Assembly: GCA_017455945.1 (NCBI GenBank)
Contig: JAFTLM010000083.1
Coordinates: forward strand, 1-5,503
Length of the DNA stretch: 5,503 nucleotides
DNA from: Clostridia bacterium
Lineage (GTDB): Bacteria > Bacillota > Clostridia > Oscillospirales > CAG-272
Reading direction: 5' to 3'
The notes under the pieces are model-generated. The model was not told the origin of the DNA and did no database searches. It saw only the letters and a list, made by a program, of their open reading frames with translations. Positions 1-5,109 of this stretch are shown here, one piece after another. The translations under genes were made by a program, and so were the position numbers. Positions within the stretch are counted from its first letter, which is position 1. The number at the start of each line of letters is the position of its first letter.

Positions 1-2
1 AA

Positions 3-31
3 TTGACAGAATTGAATTTCTCTGTTATAAT
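3..31 (+). promoter_or_regulatory. Consensus sigma-A promoter of holB-ricT
   Basis: TTGACA at 3-8 and TATAAT at 26-31 are both perfect consensus hexamers, with the optimal 17-bp spacer. TG at 23-24 adds an extended -10 (TGnTATAAT). Transcription should begin near 37-39, giving a leader of about 26 nt before the holB start. holB and ricT therefore need not depend on readthrough from whatever lies upstream of the window. Confidence 0.9.
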
Positions 32-52
32 ATAGTGTGTAGTTTGTTTAAC

Positions 53-57
53 GGAGG
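53..57 (+). promoter_or_regulatory. holB ribosome binding site
   Basis: GGAGG lies 7 nt before the ATG at 65. This selects that ATG over the in-frame GTG at 35, which sits at or upstream of the predicted transcription start and has no Shine-Dalgarno sequence. Confidence 0.9.
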
Positions 58-64
58 TGTGAAA

Positions 65-1087
65 ATGAGTTTATCAATGACTGATATTGTCGGCAACGAA
101 AAACTACGAAAACACCTGTGCAACGATATTCTTGCCGAAACCCCTTCTCACGCCTATATTCTTTCCGGGCCTGCGGGAAGCGGAAAACGCACTATTGCTA
201 TGATGTACGCCGCGGCGCTCGCTTGTGAAAACAAAGGTATTGGCGGATATGCTCTCCCCTGTTGCCGCTGTCAATCCTGCAGAAAAATTCTGGAATACAA
301 ATCCCCCGACGTTCTGATTACAGAAAAGGACGGTGCCTCCGTAAAAGCAGAACAGATAAGAGACATTCAGCAATCTGTAAGCGTTGTTCCAAATGAACTT
401 GATCACAAAATATACATCGTAGAAAACGCTGAGACTATGACTAATCAAGCCCAGAACGCACTGTTGCTCACCCTGGAGGAGCCCCCGTCTTACGTGGTTT
501 TCTTCTTGCTGTGTGAAGCCGAAGAGAAGTTGCTGGAGACGGTAAAAAGCCGTGCGCCGATATTCAGAACAGAACCTATACGCAGCGATCTGATAAGAAA
601 TTTTCTTCTTGAAAAATCAGACGATGCAAAAAAATTGGCGGCAAACAATCCATCGGAGCTTGATGCGATAATATCCATATCTAACGGCTCCATAGGAAGA
701 GCCATAGAGCTTATAGACGAAAAGACCAGACTTCCTTTTGTCAACCAAAGAAATTCTGCGGCTCTGTTTGTAAATTACGCTTTGTCAAAAGACACGGTTC
801 GTCTTACCGAGCTTATAATATCTCTGCCGCACAAGCAAGACGAGCTTATCCCCACACTTACCTACGTTCAAACGGCGTTAAGAGATCTTTGTGTGTTAAA
901 GAAAAGTGAAAACACAGAGCTGTGCTTTTACTCCGACAGAGAGGCTGCTATTGAAAAAGCCTATTCGGTTGGGTTGGCTGCCATAATGGCACTTTACAAC
1001 AAAGTCGAAGATGCAAAAAACACTCTCTCAAGAAATGCCAATATGAAATTAACACTTACGAATTTAATTGCAAGCATTAATTCTTAA
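65..1087 (+). CDS. holB: DNA polymerase III clamp-loader delta' subunit (HolB)
   Basis: This 340-residue protein is an AAA+ subunit of the cytoplasmic clamp loader that places the beta clamp on primed DNA. Its length fits delta' and is far too short for DnaX. The Walker A loop GPAGSGKRT is at residues 35-43. A zinc-ribbon cysteine set (C54, C66/C67, C69, C72) follows, and the ALLLTLEEPP block at 131-140 is the hallmark delta'/gamma segment. The arginine-finger motif, usually SRC in this family, reads SRA at 161-163, so the arginine is kept. The E. coli delta' lacks a working P-loop; this one looks intact in sequence. The start at 65 is supported by its ribosome binding site. ricT follows after 23 bp with no terminator, so the two are probably co-transcribed, as in Bacillus (holB-yaaT). 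A clamp-loader paralogue is the only realistic alternative. Confidence 0.95.
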   Translation: MSLSMTDIVGNEKLRKHLCNDILAETPSHAYILSGPAGSGKRTIAMMYAAALACENKGIGGYALPCCRCQSCRKILEYKSPDVLITEKDGASVKAEQIRDIQQSVSVVPNELDHKIYIVENAETMTNQAQNALLLTLEEPPSYVVFFLLCEAEEKLLETVKSRAPIFRTEPIRSDLIRNFLLEKSDDAKKLAANNPSELDAIISISNGSIGRAIELIDEKTRLPFVNQRNSAALFVNYALSKDTVRLTELIISLPHKQDELIPTLTYVQTALRDLCVLKKSENTELCFYSDREAAIEKAYSVGLAAIMALYNKVEDAKNTLSRNANMKLTLTNLIASINS

Positions 1088-1110
1088 TTAAAATTCAGAA
1101 AGGTTGTAAA

Positions 1111-2259
1111 ATGAGCGAAAACAATAACGAAAAGAAAAAGAACAACCGCCACCACGGAAGACATCACAACCGTGGCAAAAACAACGAACAAAAAAAGAAC
1201 AAAAAGCCTCAGGAGCAAACACCCGAAATAGTTTTGCCTGAGTTTGATTTTGATATACCTGCAAAAGAAGCTGAAACTCCGGCAATAAAAGAAACCGAAG
1301 ACGTTGCTCTTTCCCCCGAAGTCCTTGCTCAGATAGATGCCGACATAATCCCTCCAATTGTAAGAGAGGTGGCACCTGCGGAAAAGAAAACCGAAGCTTC
1401 GGAAAACGGCGAAATGACAGACATCATCGGCGTCCGCTTCAAGAAGACCGGAAAGGTGTATTATTTTTCCCCCAACGGCTGCACCGCAAAACGCGGCGAA
1501 CACGCCATAGTTGATACGGCAAGAGGACCTGAATTCGGAGAGGTATGGATTCCCAACAAGAAGGTTCCGACTTCGGAAATAGTTCCTCCTCTCAGGCCTT
1601 GTATAAGAATCGCTACAAATGAAGATATTCTTCACAACAAGGAAAACCAGGTCAAGGAAGACGAGGCGTTTAAGATCTGCAACGAAAAAATAGAAGCACA
1701 CAAGCTTGATATGAAGTTGGTTGACGTCCAATACACATTTGACAATTCCAAGCTCCTCTTTTACTTCACCTCCGCCGGACGTGTTGACTTCAGAGAGCTG
1801 GTTAAAGATCTGGCTTCTGTTTTCAGAACCAGAATCGAATTAAGACAAATAGGCATTCGCGACGAAGCAAAGCTTATCGGCGGTCTTGGAGTTTGCGGCA
1901 GAACACTGTGCTGTGCCGGATTTTTGACAGACTTTGGGCAGGTTTCGATAAAAATGGCAAAAGAACAAAATCTTTCTCTTAACTCTGCAAAAATTTCCGG
2001 AAACTGCGGAAGGCTTATGTGTTGTCTGAGATATGAGCATAAAACTTATGAAGATGAAATTAAGCTTACTCCGCCCGTTGATTCGTATGTAAAAACCCCC
2101 GACGGAAACGGAAACGTTTGTGAAATTTCGCCCCTTCTCGGAATGATAAAGGTAAAACTTGACAACGTAGACGGTCCACCAAAAGCATATCATCGAGACA
2201 ATGTTGAAATTCTCTCCTACTCCGGTAAAAAAGCTGCCGAAGAGGAAAAAGAAGATTGA
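1111..2259 (+). CDS. ricT: PSP1-domain Fe-S protein RicT (YaaT family), Ric complex subunit
   Basis: This 382-residue cytoplasmic protein is the YaaT/RicT homologue. In Bacillus subtilis RicT joins RicA (YmcA) and RicF (YlbF) in an Fe-S complex that assists RNase Y in maturing certain polycistronic mRNAs. The conserved core runs from about residue 102 to 370. It holds two cysteine motifs, CGRTLCC (262-268) and CGRLMCC (299-305), that fit cluster ligation, plus C124, C164 and C190. Bacillus YaaT is about 275 residues. The excess here is an N-terminal extension: residues 1-33 are rich in Lys, Asn, Arg and His, and 34-101 are acidic and Pro/Ala-rich, probably disordered. A short Lys/Glu tail ends the protein. 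The start at 1111 has AAAGG 7 nt upstream. The in-frame Met at residue 102 (1414) lacks a good ribosome site, so I keep the long form. It is probably transcribed with holB. Confidence 0.94.
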   Translation: MSENNNEKKKNNRHHGRHHNRGKNNEQKKNKKPQEQTPEIVLPEFDFDIPAKEAETPAIKETEDVALSPEVLAQIDADIIPPIVREVAPAEKKTEASENGEMTDIIGVRFKKTGKVYYFSPNGCTAKRGEHAIVDTARGPEFGEVWIPNKKVPTSEIVPPLRPCIRIATNEDILHNKENQVKEDEAFKICNEKIEAHKLDMKLVDVQYTFDNSKLLFYFTSAGRVDFRELVKDLASVFRTRIELRQIGIRDEAKLIGGLGVCGRTLCCAGFLTDFGQVSIKMAKEQNLSLNSAKISGNCGRLMCCLRYEHKTYEDEIKLTPPVDSYVKTPDGNGNVCEISPLLGMIKVKLDNVDGPPKAYHRDNVEILSYSGKKAAEEEKED

Positions 2260-2262
2260 TTG

Positions 2263-2311
2263 AAATTTCTTTGGAAATTTTTCGTATATTTTAAAAAATA
2301 TATAAAAATTT
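2263..2311. terminator. Weak AT-rich hairpins after ricT (possible terminator)
   Basis: Just past the ricT stop, AAATTTC (2263-2269) pairs with GAAATTT (2274-2280) across a 4-nt loop and runs into TTCG and an AT tract. An alternative longer, almost pure A/T fold pairs 2275-2282 with 2304-2311 and 2285-2292 with 2295-2302. Neither has a GC-rich stem, so termination would be weak. The same A/T tract sits where an UP element would lie for the ferredoxin promoter, and that may be its real role. Confidence 0.35.
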
Positions 2312-2323
2312 TCTAAAAAGGGC

Positions 2324-2352
2324 TTTTCAAATCGCTAAAAGTGTGATACAAT
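2324..2352 (+). promoter_or_regulatory. Ferredoxin promoter with extended -10
   Basis: TACAAT at 2347-2352 is a 5/6 match to the -10 consensus and is preceded by TG at 2344-2345 (TGnTACAAT). TTTTCA at 2324-2329 is a 4/6 -35 with a 17-bp spacer. A- and T-tracts at about 2301-2320 resemble an UP element. Transcription should start near 2358-2360, inside the inverted repeat at 2356-2378. The architecture suggests strong, separate expression of the ferredoxin. Confidence 0.7.
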
Positions 2353-2355
2353 ATA

Positions 2356-2378
2356 GCTGGTCACTTTCAGTGACCAGC
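2356..2378. promoter_or_regulatory. Perfect inverted repeat at the ferredoxin transcription start
   Basis: GCTGGTCACT (2356-2365) and AGTGACCAGC (2369-2378) are perfect reverse complements around the 3-nt centre TTC. No U-tract follows, so it is not a terminator. It covers the predicted +1. It could be a repressor operator, or a hairpin at the extreme 5' end of the mRNA that stabilises it. I cannot name a regulator for it. Confidence 0.65.
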
Positions 2379-2392
2379 CATCAAATAAAATC

Positions 2393-2397
2393 GGAGG
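2393..2397 (+). promoter_or_regulatory. Ferredoxin ribosome binding site deciding between two ATGs
   Basis: GGAGG lies 9 nt from the ATG at 2407 but only 3 nt from the ATG at 2401. The spacing favours 2407, which also gives the familiar MAYKI ferredoxin N-terminus. Confidence 0.8.
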
Positions 2398-2406
2398 TAC
2401 ATGAAA

Positions 2407-2577
2407 ATGGCATACAAAATTTCTGAAGATTGCGTAGCATGCGGTGCATGCGCTGATCAGTGCCCCTGCGAAGCTATCGCTGAGGGTGATGGAATCTACG
2501 TTATCGACCCTGATAAGTGCGTTGATTGCGGTGCTTGTGCAGACGCTTGTCCCGTAGGCGCTCCCCAGGCTGAGTAA
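2407..2577 (+). CDS. 2[4Fe-4S] clostridial-type ferredoxin
   Basis: This 56-residue acidic, soluble electron carrier is the usual size for clostridial ferredoxins. Two CxxCxxCxxxCP motifs are present: C9, C12, C15, C19 and C38, C41, C44, C48. In this family each cubane uses three cysteines of one motif and the last of the other. A ninth cysteine, C21, follows the first motif (CPCEAI where classical sequences have a hydrophobic residue), so it is a candidate non-ligand thiol. The two halves are recognisably duplicated. Ferredoxins of this kind pass electrons to and from hydrogenases, pyruvate:ferredoxin oxidoreductase, Rnf and other low-potential enzymes; the partner cannot be told from this window. 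It has its own promoter, a hairpin at the likely transcription start, and a terminator, so it is mainly a monocistronic gene placed between ricT and trmN6. An in-frame ATG two codons upstream (2401) is the less likely start. Confidence 0.95.
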   Translation: MAYKISEDCVACGACADQCPCEAIAEGDGIYVIDPDKCVDCGACADACPVGAPQAE

Positions 2578-2592
2578 TTCCATACTTATGAA

Positions 2593-2622
2593 GGGCTCTC
2601 CTATGGGGAGCCCATTTTCTTT
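2593..2622 (+). terminator. Rho-independent terminator after the ferredoxin
   Basis: A 9-bp stem pairs 2593-2601 with 2605-2613 (GGGCTCTCC with GGGGAGCCC, one G-U pair) around a 3-nt loop and is followed by ATTTTCTTT. It begins 16 bp after the ferredoxin stop. Its T-tract abuts the trmN6 Shine-Dalgarno AGGAG at 2623-2627, so trmN6 would be expressed from transcripts that read through. Confidence 0.85.
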
Positions 2623-2633
2623 AGGAGATTAAG

Positions 2634-3395
2634 ATGAGTTTTATAAAGGACGCCGAAAGGCTTGACGAGGTCAACGAAAACATCAAGCTGATACAAAAAA
2701 CAAACGGGCTGACCTTTGGCACGGACGCGTATCTGTTAGCGGCGTATATGTACTCCAACTGCGGCGGACTTGCGGTAGAGCTTGGCGGAGGAACGGGAAT
2801 AATTTCCCTTTTAGCGGCTTCAAGAAAGAGATTTGACAAAATTTCGATAGTAGAAATACAAGACGATTACGCTGAACTTATAAACCGAAATACAGAACTT
2901 AACGGAATGAAAGAAAAGCTTGACGTTATCTGTAAGGATGTCCGTCATTTAAAAGTAACGGATATCGGCAAAGAAGCCGACGTTGTTTTCTCAAATCCTC
3001 CGTATATGAAAACCGAAAGCGGAAAGCGAAACGAGTGCGATGGCAAATATATCGCACGTCACGAGGTTTTTGGCGGCATTGACGACTTTTGTGCGGCAGC
3101 TTACAGACTTCTCAAATTCGGCGGAAAATTTTACGTTGTTTACCGTCCCGACAGGCTGATAGATCTCGTTGATTCATTGCGTAAAAACCGCCTTGAACCA
3201 AAGAAGATGACCTTTGTGCAAAGCGATACCCAAAGTGCTCCGTCTATGGTGCTTATCGAAGCCAAAAAGGGGGCTTCCCCCTCTCTTGCGCTTACGAAAA
3301 ATCTGCTCATATACAAAGATAATTCACGCAATATTAGTGAAGATACAGAAAAAATCTACGAAAGCTGCTCCTTTGAGGAGTTCTTTAAGAAATAA
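2634..3395 (+). CDS. trmN6: tRNA (adenine37-N6)-methyltransferase family protein (TrmN6/YabB)
   Basis: This 253-residue class I S-adenosylmethionine methyltransferase matches the TrmN6/YabB family, which in E. coli methylates N6 of A37 in tRNA1(Val). The SAM-binding motif I is VELGGGTG at residues 48-55. E74 closes the second strand, where an acidic residue normally holds the SAM ribose. The catalytic NPPY of N6-adenine methyltransferases is at 121-124. The N-terminal KLIQKTNGLTFGTDAYLLA stretch (18-36) is also typical of the family. The start at 2634 has AGGAG 6 nt upstream. The place in the order holB-yaaT-...-yabB supports the assignment. No independent promoter is visible in the 56 bp after the ferredoxin, and the ferredoxin terminator intervenes. 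The last base of its stop codon is the first base of the next gene. The exact tRNA target is inferred from the family and could differ. Confidence 0.9.
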   Translation: MSFIKDAERLDEVNENIKLIQKTNGLTFGTDAYLLAAYMYSNCGGLAVELGGGTGIISLLAASRKRFDKISIVEIQDDYAELINRNTELNGMKEKLDVICKDVRHLKVTDIGKEADVVFSNPPYMKTESGKRNECDGKYIARHEVFGGIDDFCAAAYRLLKFGGKFYVVYRPDRLIDLVDSLRKNRLEPKKMTFVQSDTQSAPSMVLIEAKKGASPSLALTKNLLIYKDNSRNISEDTEKIYESCSFEEFFKK

Positions 3396-4156
3396 TGGAA
3401 AATATAAAGAGAATTTTAAGCTACACCCGACGGGCGGTAGACGATTACAATATGATAGAGGACGGCGACAAAATTGCCGTAGGTGTTTCGGCGGGCAAGG
3501 ATTCGCTTACACTTCTCTGTGCTCTTGCCGAGCTGAAAAGATTCTATCCAAAAAACTTTGAGCTGGTAGCAATAACCGTAGATATGGGATTTGAAACACC
3601 TATGGACTTTTCTCCAATCGGCAAGCTGTGTGAGGATTTGGGCGTTCCCTACCACGTTACAAAAACTGAAATAGCCAAAATAATATTTGACGTGCGTAAA
3701 GAGACAAATCCCTGTTCCCTCTGCGCAAAAATGCGACGCGGCTCACTTCATAACACTGCAAAGGAGCTTGGTTGTAACAAGGTGGCTCTCGGACATCATT
3801 TTGACGACGTTGTCAACACATTTATGCTCAATCTGTTCTACGAAGGACGGCTTGGCTGTTTCCAGCCCGTGACCTACCTTTCACGCATAGACCTGCAGCT
3901 TATCAGACCTATGATATATATGCCCGAAAAGGACGTGCGGTACTTTGCCTCAAAGGCTGAGCTTCCTGTTATAAAGTCGCCCTGCCCTGCCGACGGCAAC
4001 ACGAAGCGTGCCGATATGGACAATCTATTAAATACCATCGAACGCACCAACAAAGGACTTAAATACCGCATTTTCGGTGCAATACAGCGCGGTGAGATAG
4101 ACGGATTCAAGCCTATGGGACGGATGCAAGGGATAAAGGAATATACTGAAGAATAA
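3395..4156 (+). CDS. ttcA: TtcA-like PP-loop tRNA thiolation protein
   Basis: This 253-residue ATP pyrophosphatase belongs to the TtcA/TilS PP-loop group and is probably a tRNA 2-thiolation enzyme; E. coli TtcA makes 2-thiocytidine at position 32 using a [4Fe-4S] cluster. The PP-loop is SAGKDS at residues 32-37 (SGGKDS is commoner), after VAVGV-like strand residues 27-31. LGHHFDD at 132-138 is the second conserved ATP-site motif. C107 and C110 (PCSLC) plus C197 (SPCP) match the three cysteines that hold the cluster in TtcA; TilS lacks these, which argues against lysidine synthetase. It is shorter than E. coli TtcA (about 311 residues), as is common for clostridial members. The start ATG overlaps the trmN6 stop as TAATG. 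GAGGAG at 3375-3380 is rather far upstream, so translation is probably coupled. The true substrate nucleotide in Clostridia is not certain. Confidence 0.85.
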   Translation: MENIKRILSYTRRAVDDYNMIEDGDKIAVGVSAGKDSLTLLCALAELKRFYPKNFELVAITVDMGFETPMDFSPIGKLCEDLGVPYHVTKTEIAKIIFDVRKETNPCSLCAKMRRGSLHNTAKELGCNKVALGHHFDDVVNTFMLNLFYEGRLGCFQPVTYLSRIDLQLIRPMIYMPEKDVRYFASKAELPVIKSPCPADGNTKRADMDNLLNTIERTNKGLKYRIFGAIQRGEIDGFKPMGRMQGIKEYTEE

Positions 4157-4182
4157 AGGAGCTGAAATCAGCTCCTTTTGTT
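4155..4182 (+). terminator. Rho-independent terminator after ttcA
   Basis: GGAGCTG (4158-4164) pairs with CAGCTCC (4169-4175), extended by flanking A/T pairs to 4155 and 4178, around an AAAT loop, then TTTTGTT. It overlaps the ttcA stop codon. Read on the minus strand the stem is followed by TTTATT, so it may also stop the converging transcript that ends its coding at 4204. Confidence 0.9.
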
Positions 4183-4203
4183 ATACAAAAATTTAATAAC
4201 CAT

Positions 4204-4500
4204 TCATAATATTATTTCTATCTTACTTTCTTTGTTTTCAAAATCAACAAGGTGCATCCCCTTAAAGTTTTTTAGAAACTCATACACTTTATCAAATATT
4301 GGTGAGTTGCTATACTTTAATGTCAAAACATCTCCGCATACAAGGGGGATATCTCGCCGCACGATCGACTCGGGATTAACACTCGGTTCTTTTTCCATAA
4401 TATTGATCAGACACATCTTCTTTAATTTTACGGTAAGCAAGAAGACCTCACCGATTTCGATTTCGGTAAAACTCCCATTTTCAATTATTCTTAAAATCAT
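4204..4500 (-). CDS. Small hypothetical protein coupled to the XRE regulator
   Basis: This 98-residue protein has no family name I recognise. I choose the ATG at 4500 because GGTGG lies 6 nt upstream (4507-4511) and the longer form would begin further inside the regulator gene. It overlaps the regulator's 3' end by 20 bases in another frame, a layout typical of translational coupling. There is no signal peptide or clear membrane helix; the sequence alternates short hydrophobic strands with charged turns. Residues 69-98 align without gaps to residues 114-143 of the regulator, sharing FDK, a later Leu, LVD, Lys and Ile (9 of 30 identical by eye, with several conservative changes). Residues 1-16 also resemble regulator residues 80-95. 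It may therefore be a diverged copy of the regulator's C-terminal domain, and possibly a partner or modulator of it; that role is inference. A random open frame is the alternative, but its placement and the similarity argue against it. Confidence 0.75.
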   Translation of the reverse strand: MILRIIENGSFTEIEIGEVFLLTVKLKKMCLINIMEKEPSVNPESIVRRDIPLVCGDVLTLKYSNSPIFDKVYEFLKNFKGMHLVDFENKESKIEIIL

Positions 4501-4936
4501 ATTCTTCCACCGTAATTTTAACCTTTGTTCCATCGTCATCTACATCAACAAGCGTTCCCTCGTTTACACCGTTAAGCATTTTCAAAAGCTTGTCAAAACC
4601 GCCTATACCGCTCTCATCTTTAATCAGATCCAATGCGGATATTGGAAGTCTGACTACCACTTTTGCATCATCTTCATCGACAGATATTTTTACGATGCGT
4701 TTGTCTTTTAAGTCCTGTGCAACTGTTATTTTTGTGTCTTCTTCGTCGCTGTAAAGCATTTCTAAAGACACACCGAGAGCTTTAGCAATTTCGGGCAAAA
4801 GCATAACATCGGGCATTGATGTTTCGGTTTCCCATTTGGAAATAGCTTGATTGGTAACACCAAGCCTTTCTCCAAGCTCGTTCTGCGTGAGGCCTTTTTC
4901 TTTTCTGAATTTTGCTATATTACTTCCTATAGACAT
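4481..4936 (-). CDS. XRE-family HTH transcriptional regulator with C-terminal beta-rich domain
   Basis: This 151-residue protein begins with a classic Cro/C1-type helix-turn-helix (about residues 5-62). GLTQNELGERLGVTNQAISKWE (15-36) holds helices 2 and 3, and the domain closes with IAKALGVSLEMLY (50-62). Residues 80-145 form a separate part with the pattern K-V-V-V-R-L-P (92-98), FDKLLKML (114-121), then G-T-L-V-D-V-D-D-D (127-135) and V-K-I-T-V (139-143). From memory this resembles the small domain found C-terminal to SHOCT-like/DUF2089-type segments, not the peptidase or membrane tails of other XRE proteins; I cannot confirm a family name. AAGGAGG lies 7 nt before the start, and a good promoter lies 94 bp upstream of it. 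The gene is first in a two-gene unit, and short palindromes in the leader could serve autoregulation. Target genes are unknown. Confidence 0.9.
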   Translation of the reverse strand: MSIGSNIAKFRKEKGLTQNELGERLGVTNQAISKWETETSMPDVMLLPEIAKALGVSLEMLYSDEEDTKITVAQDLKDKRIVKISVDEDDAKVVVRLPISALDLIKDESGIGGFDKLLKMLNGVNEGTLVDVDDDGTKVKITVEEYDFKNN

Positions 4937-4943
4937 AACACAT

Positions 4944-4950
4944 CCTCCTT
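4944..4950 (-). promoter_or_regulatory. Ribosome binding site of the XRE regulator
   Basis: On the minus strand AAGGAGG lies 7 nt before the ATG at 4936. This is a full-strength Shine-Dalgarno and fixes the start. Confidence 0.9.
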
Positions 4951-4960
4951 TTTAGGACAC

Positions 4961-4970
4961 GGTAATTACC
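4961..4970. promoter_or_regulatory. Short perfect palindrome GGTAATTACC in the regulator leader
   Basis: A 10-bp perfect palindrome lies 11 bp upstream of the regulator's Shine-Dalgarno, between the predicted transcription start (about 5023) and the gene. The size and symmetry suit a half of an XRE operator, so autoregulation is possible. A second palindrome, GACGCGTC, is at 5005-5012. Neither is proven; palindromes this short also occur by chance. Confidence 0.35.
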
Positions 4971-5029
4971 CAATGCTCTCACCCCTACATATAGATAATC
5001 AATCGACGCGTCCTTTATTTACTAATTAC

Positions 5030-5058
5030 ATTTTAACAAAAAAAGTACTCAATGTAAA
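5030..5058 (-). promoter_or_regulatory. Sigma-A promoter of the XRE regulator unit
   Basis: On the minus strand TTTACA (5058-5053) and TAAAAT (5035-5030) are separated by 17 bp. TG at 5038-5037 makes an extended -10 (TGnTAAAAT), and a T-rich tract fills the spacer. The start of transcription would be near 5023, giving a leader of roughly 87 nt. The -35 begins 3 bp from the large palindrome at 5062-5101. Confidence 0.75.
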
Positions 5059-5061
5059 GAT

Positions 5062-5101
5062 ACCATTTGGCGATTTTGGTAAACCAAAATCGCCAAATGG
5101 T
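5062..5101. repeat. Perfect 40-bp inverted repeat (19-bp arms)
   Basis: Positions 5062-5080 and 5083-5101 are exact reverse complements with only AA between them. It lies 8 bp past the rhamnosidase stop and 3 bp before the -35 of the XRE unit. As RNA it forms a very stable hairpin. On the minus strand the tail is TATCTTTAC, a poor U-tract for a terminator; the plus-strand tail (TTTGATTGTTTATTT) is richer, but no plus-strand gene lies nearby. It may be the rhamnosidase terminator, an mRNA 3' stabiliser, or a binding site upstream of the regulator promoter. Confidence 0.85.
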
Positions 5102-5109
5102 TTGATTGT

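Noticed and set aside
35..64. In-frame GTG at 35 as an earlier holB start
   Set aside because: It lies at or before the predicted transcription start and has no ribosome binding site; the ATG at 65 has GGAGG at ideal spacing.
1084..1731. 215-codon open frame on the minus strand opposite ricT
   Set aside because: Its Phe/Val/Cys-rich product is a reverse shadow of the Lys/Glu/Asn-rich ricT N-terminus; it has no ribosome site or recognisable motif.
2593..2613. Riboswitch ahead of trmN6
   Set aside because: Only one short GC-rich hairpin with a T-tract is present between the genes; there is no room for an aptamer and alternative pairing was not seen.
3214..3561. 115-codon plus-strand frame across the trmN6/ttcA junction
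   Set aside because: It is out of frame with two genes that have clear family motifs and shows no motif of its own.
4481..4539. Programmed frameshift joining the regulator and the small protein
   Set aside because: No X-XXY-YYZ slippery heptamer is seen at the overlap, and the second frame has its own ATG with GGTGG at 6 nt. Simple coupled translation explains the layout.
4178..4711. 177-codon open frame on the plus strand opposite the small protein and regulator
   Set aside because: It starts inside the ttcA terminator, has no Shine-Dalgarno, and is antisense to two better supported genes; its hydrophobic look comes from AT-rich antisense codons.
5062..5101. Terminal repeat of an insertion sequence or a CRISPR repeat
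   Set aside because: No transposase frame, no target duplication and no repeated spacing were found; the palindrome occurs once in the window.
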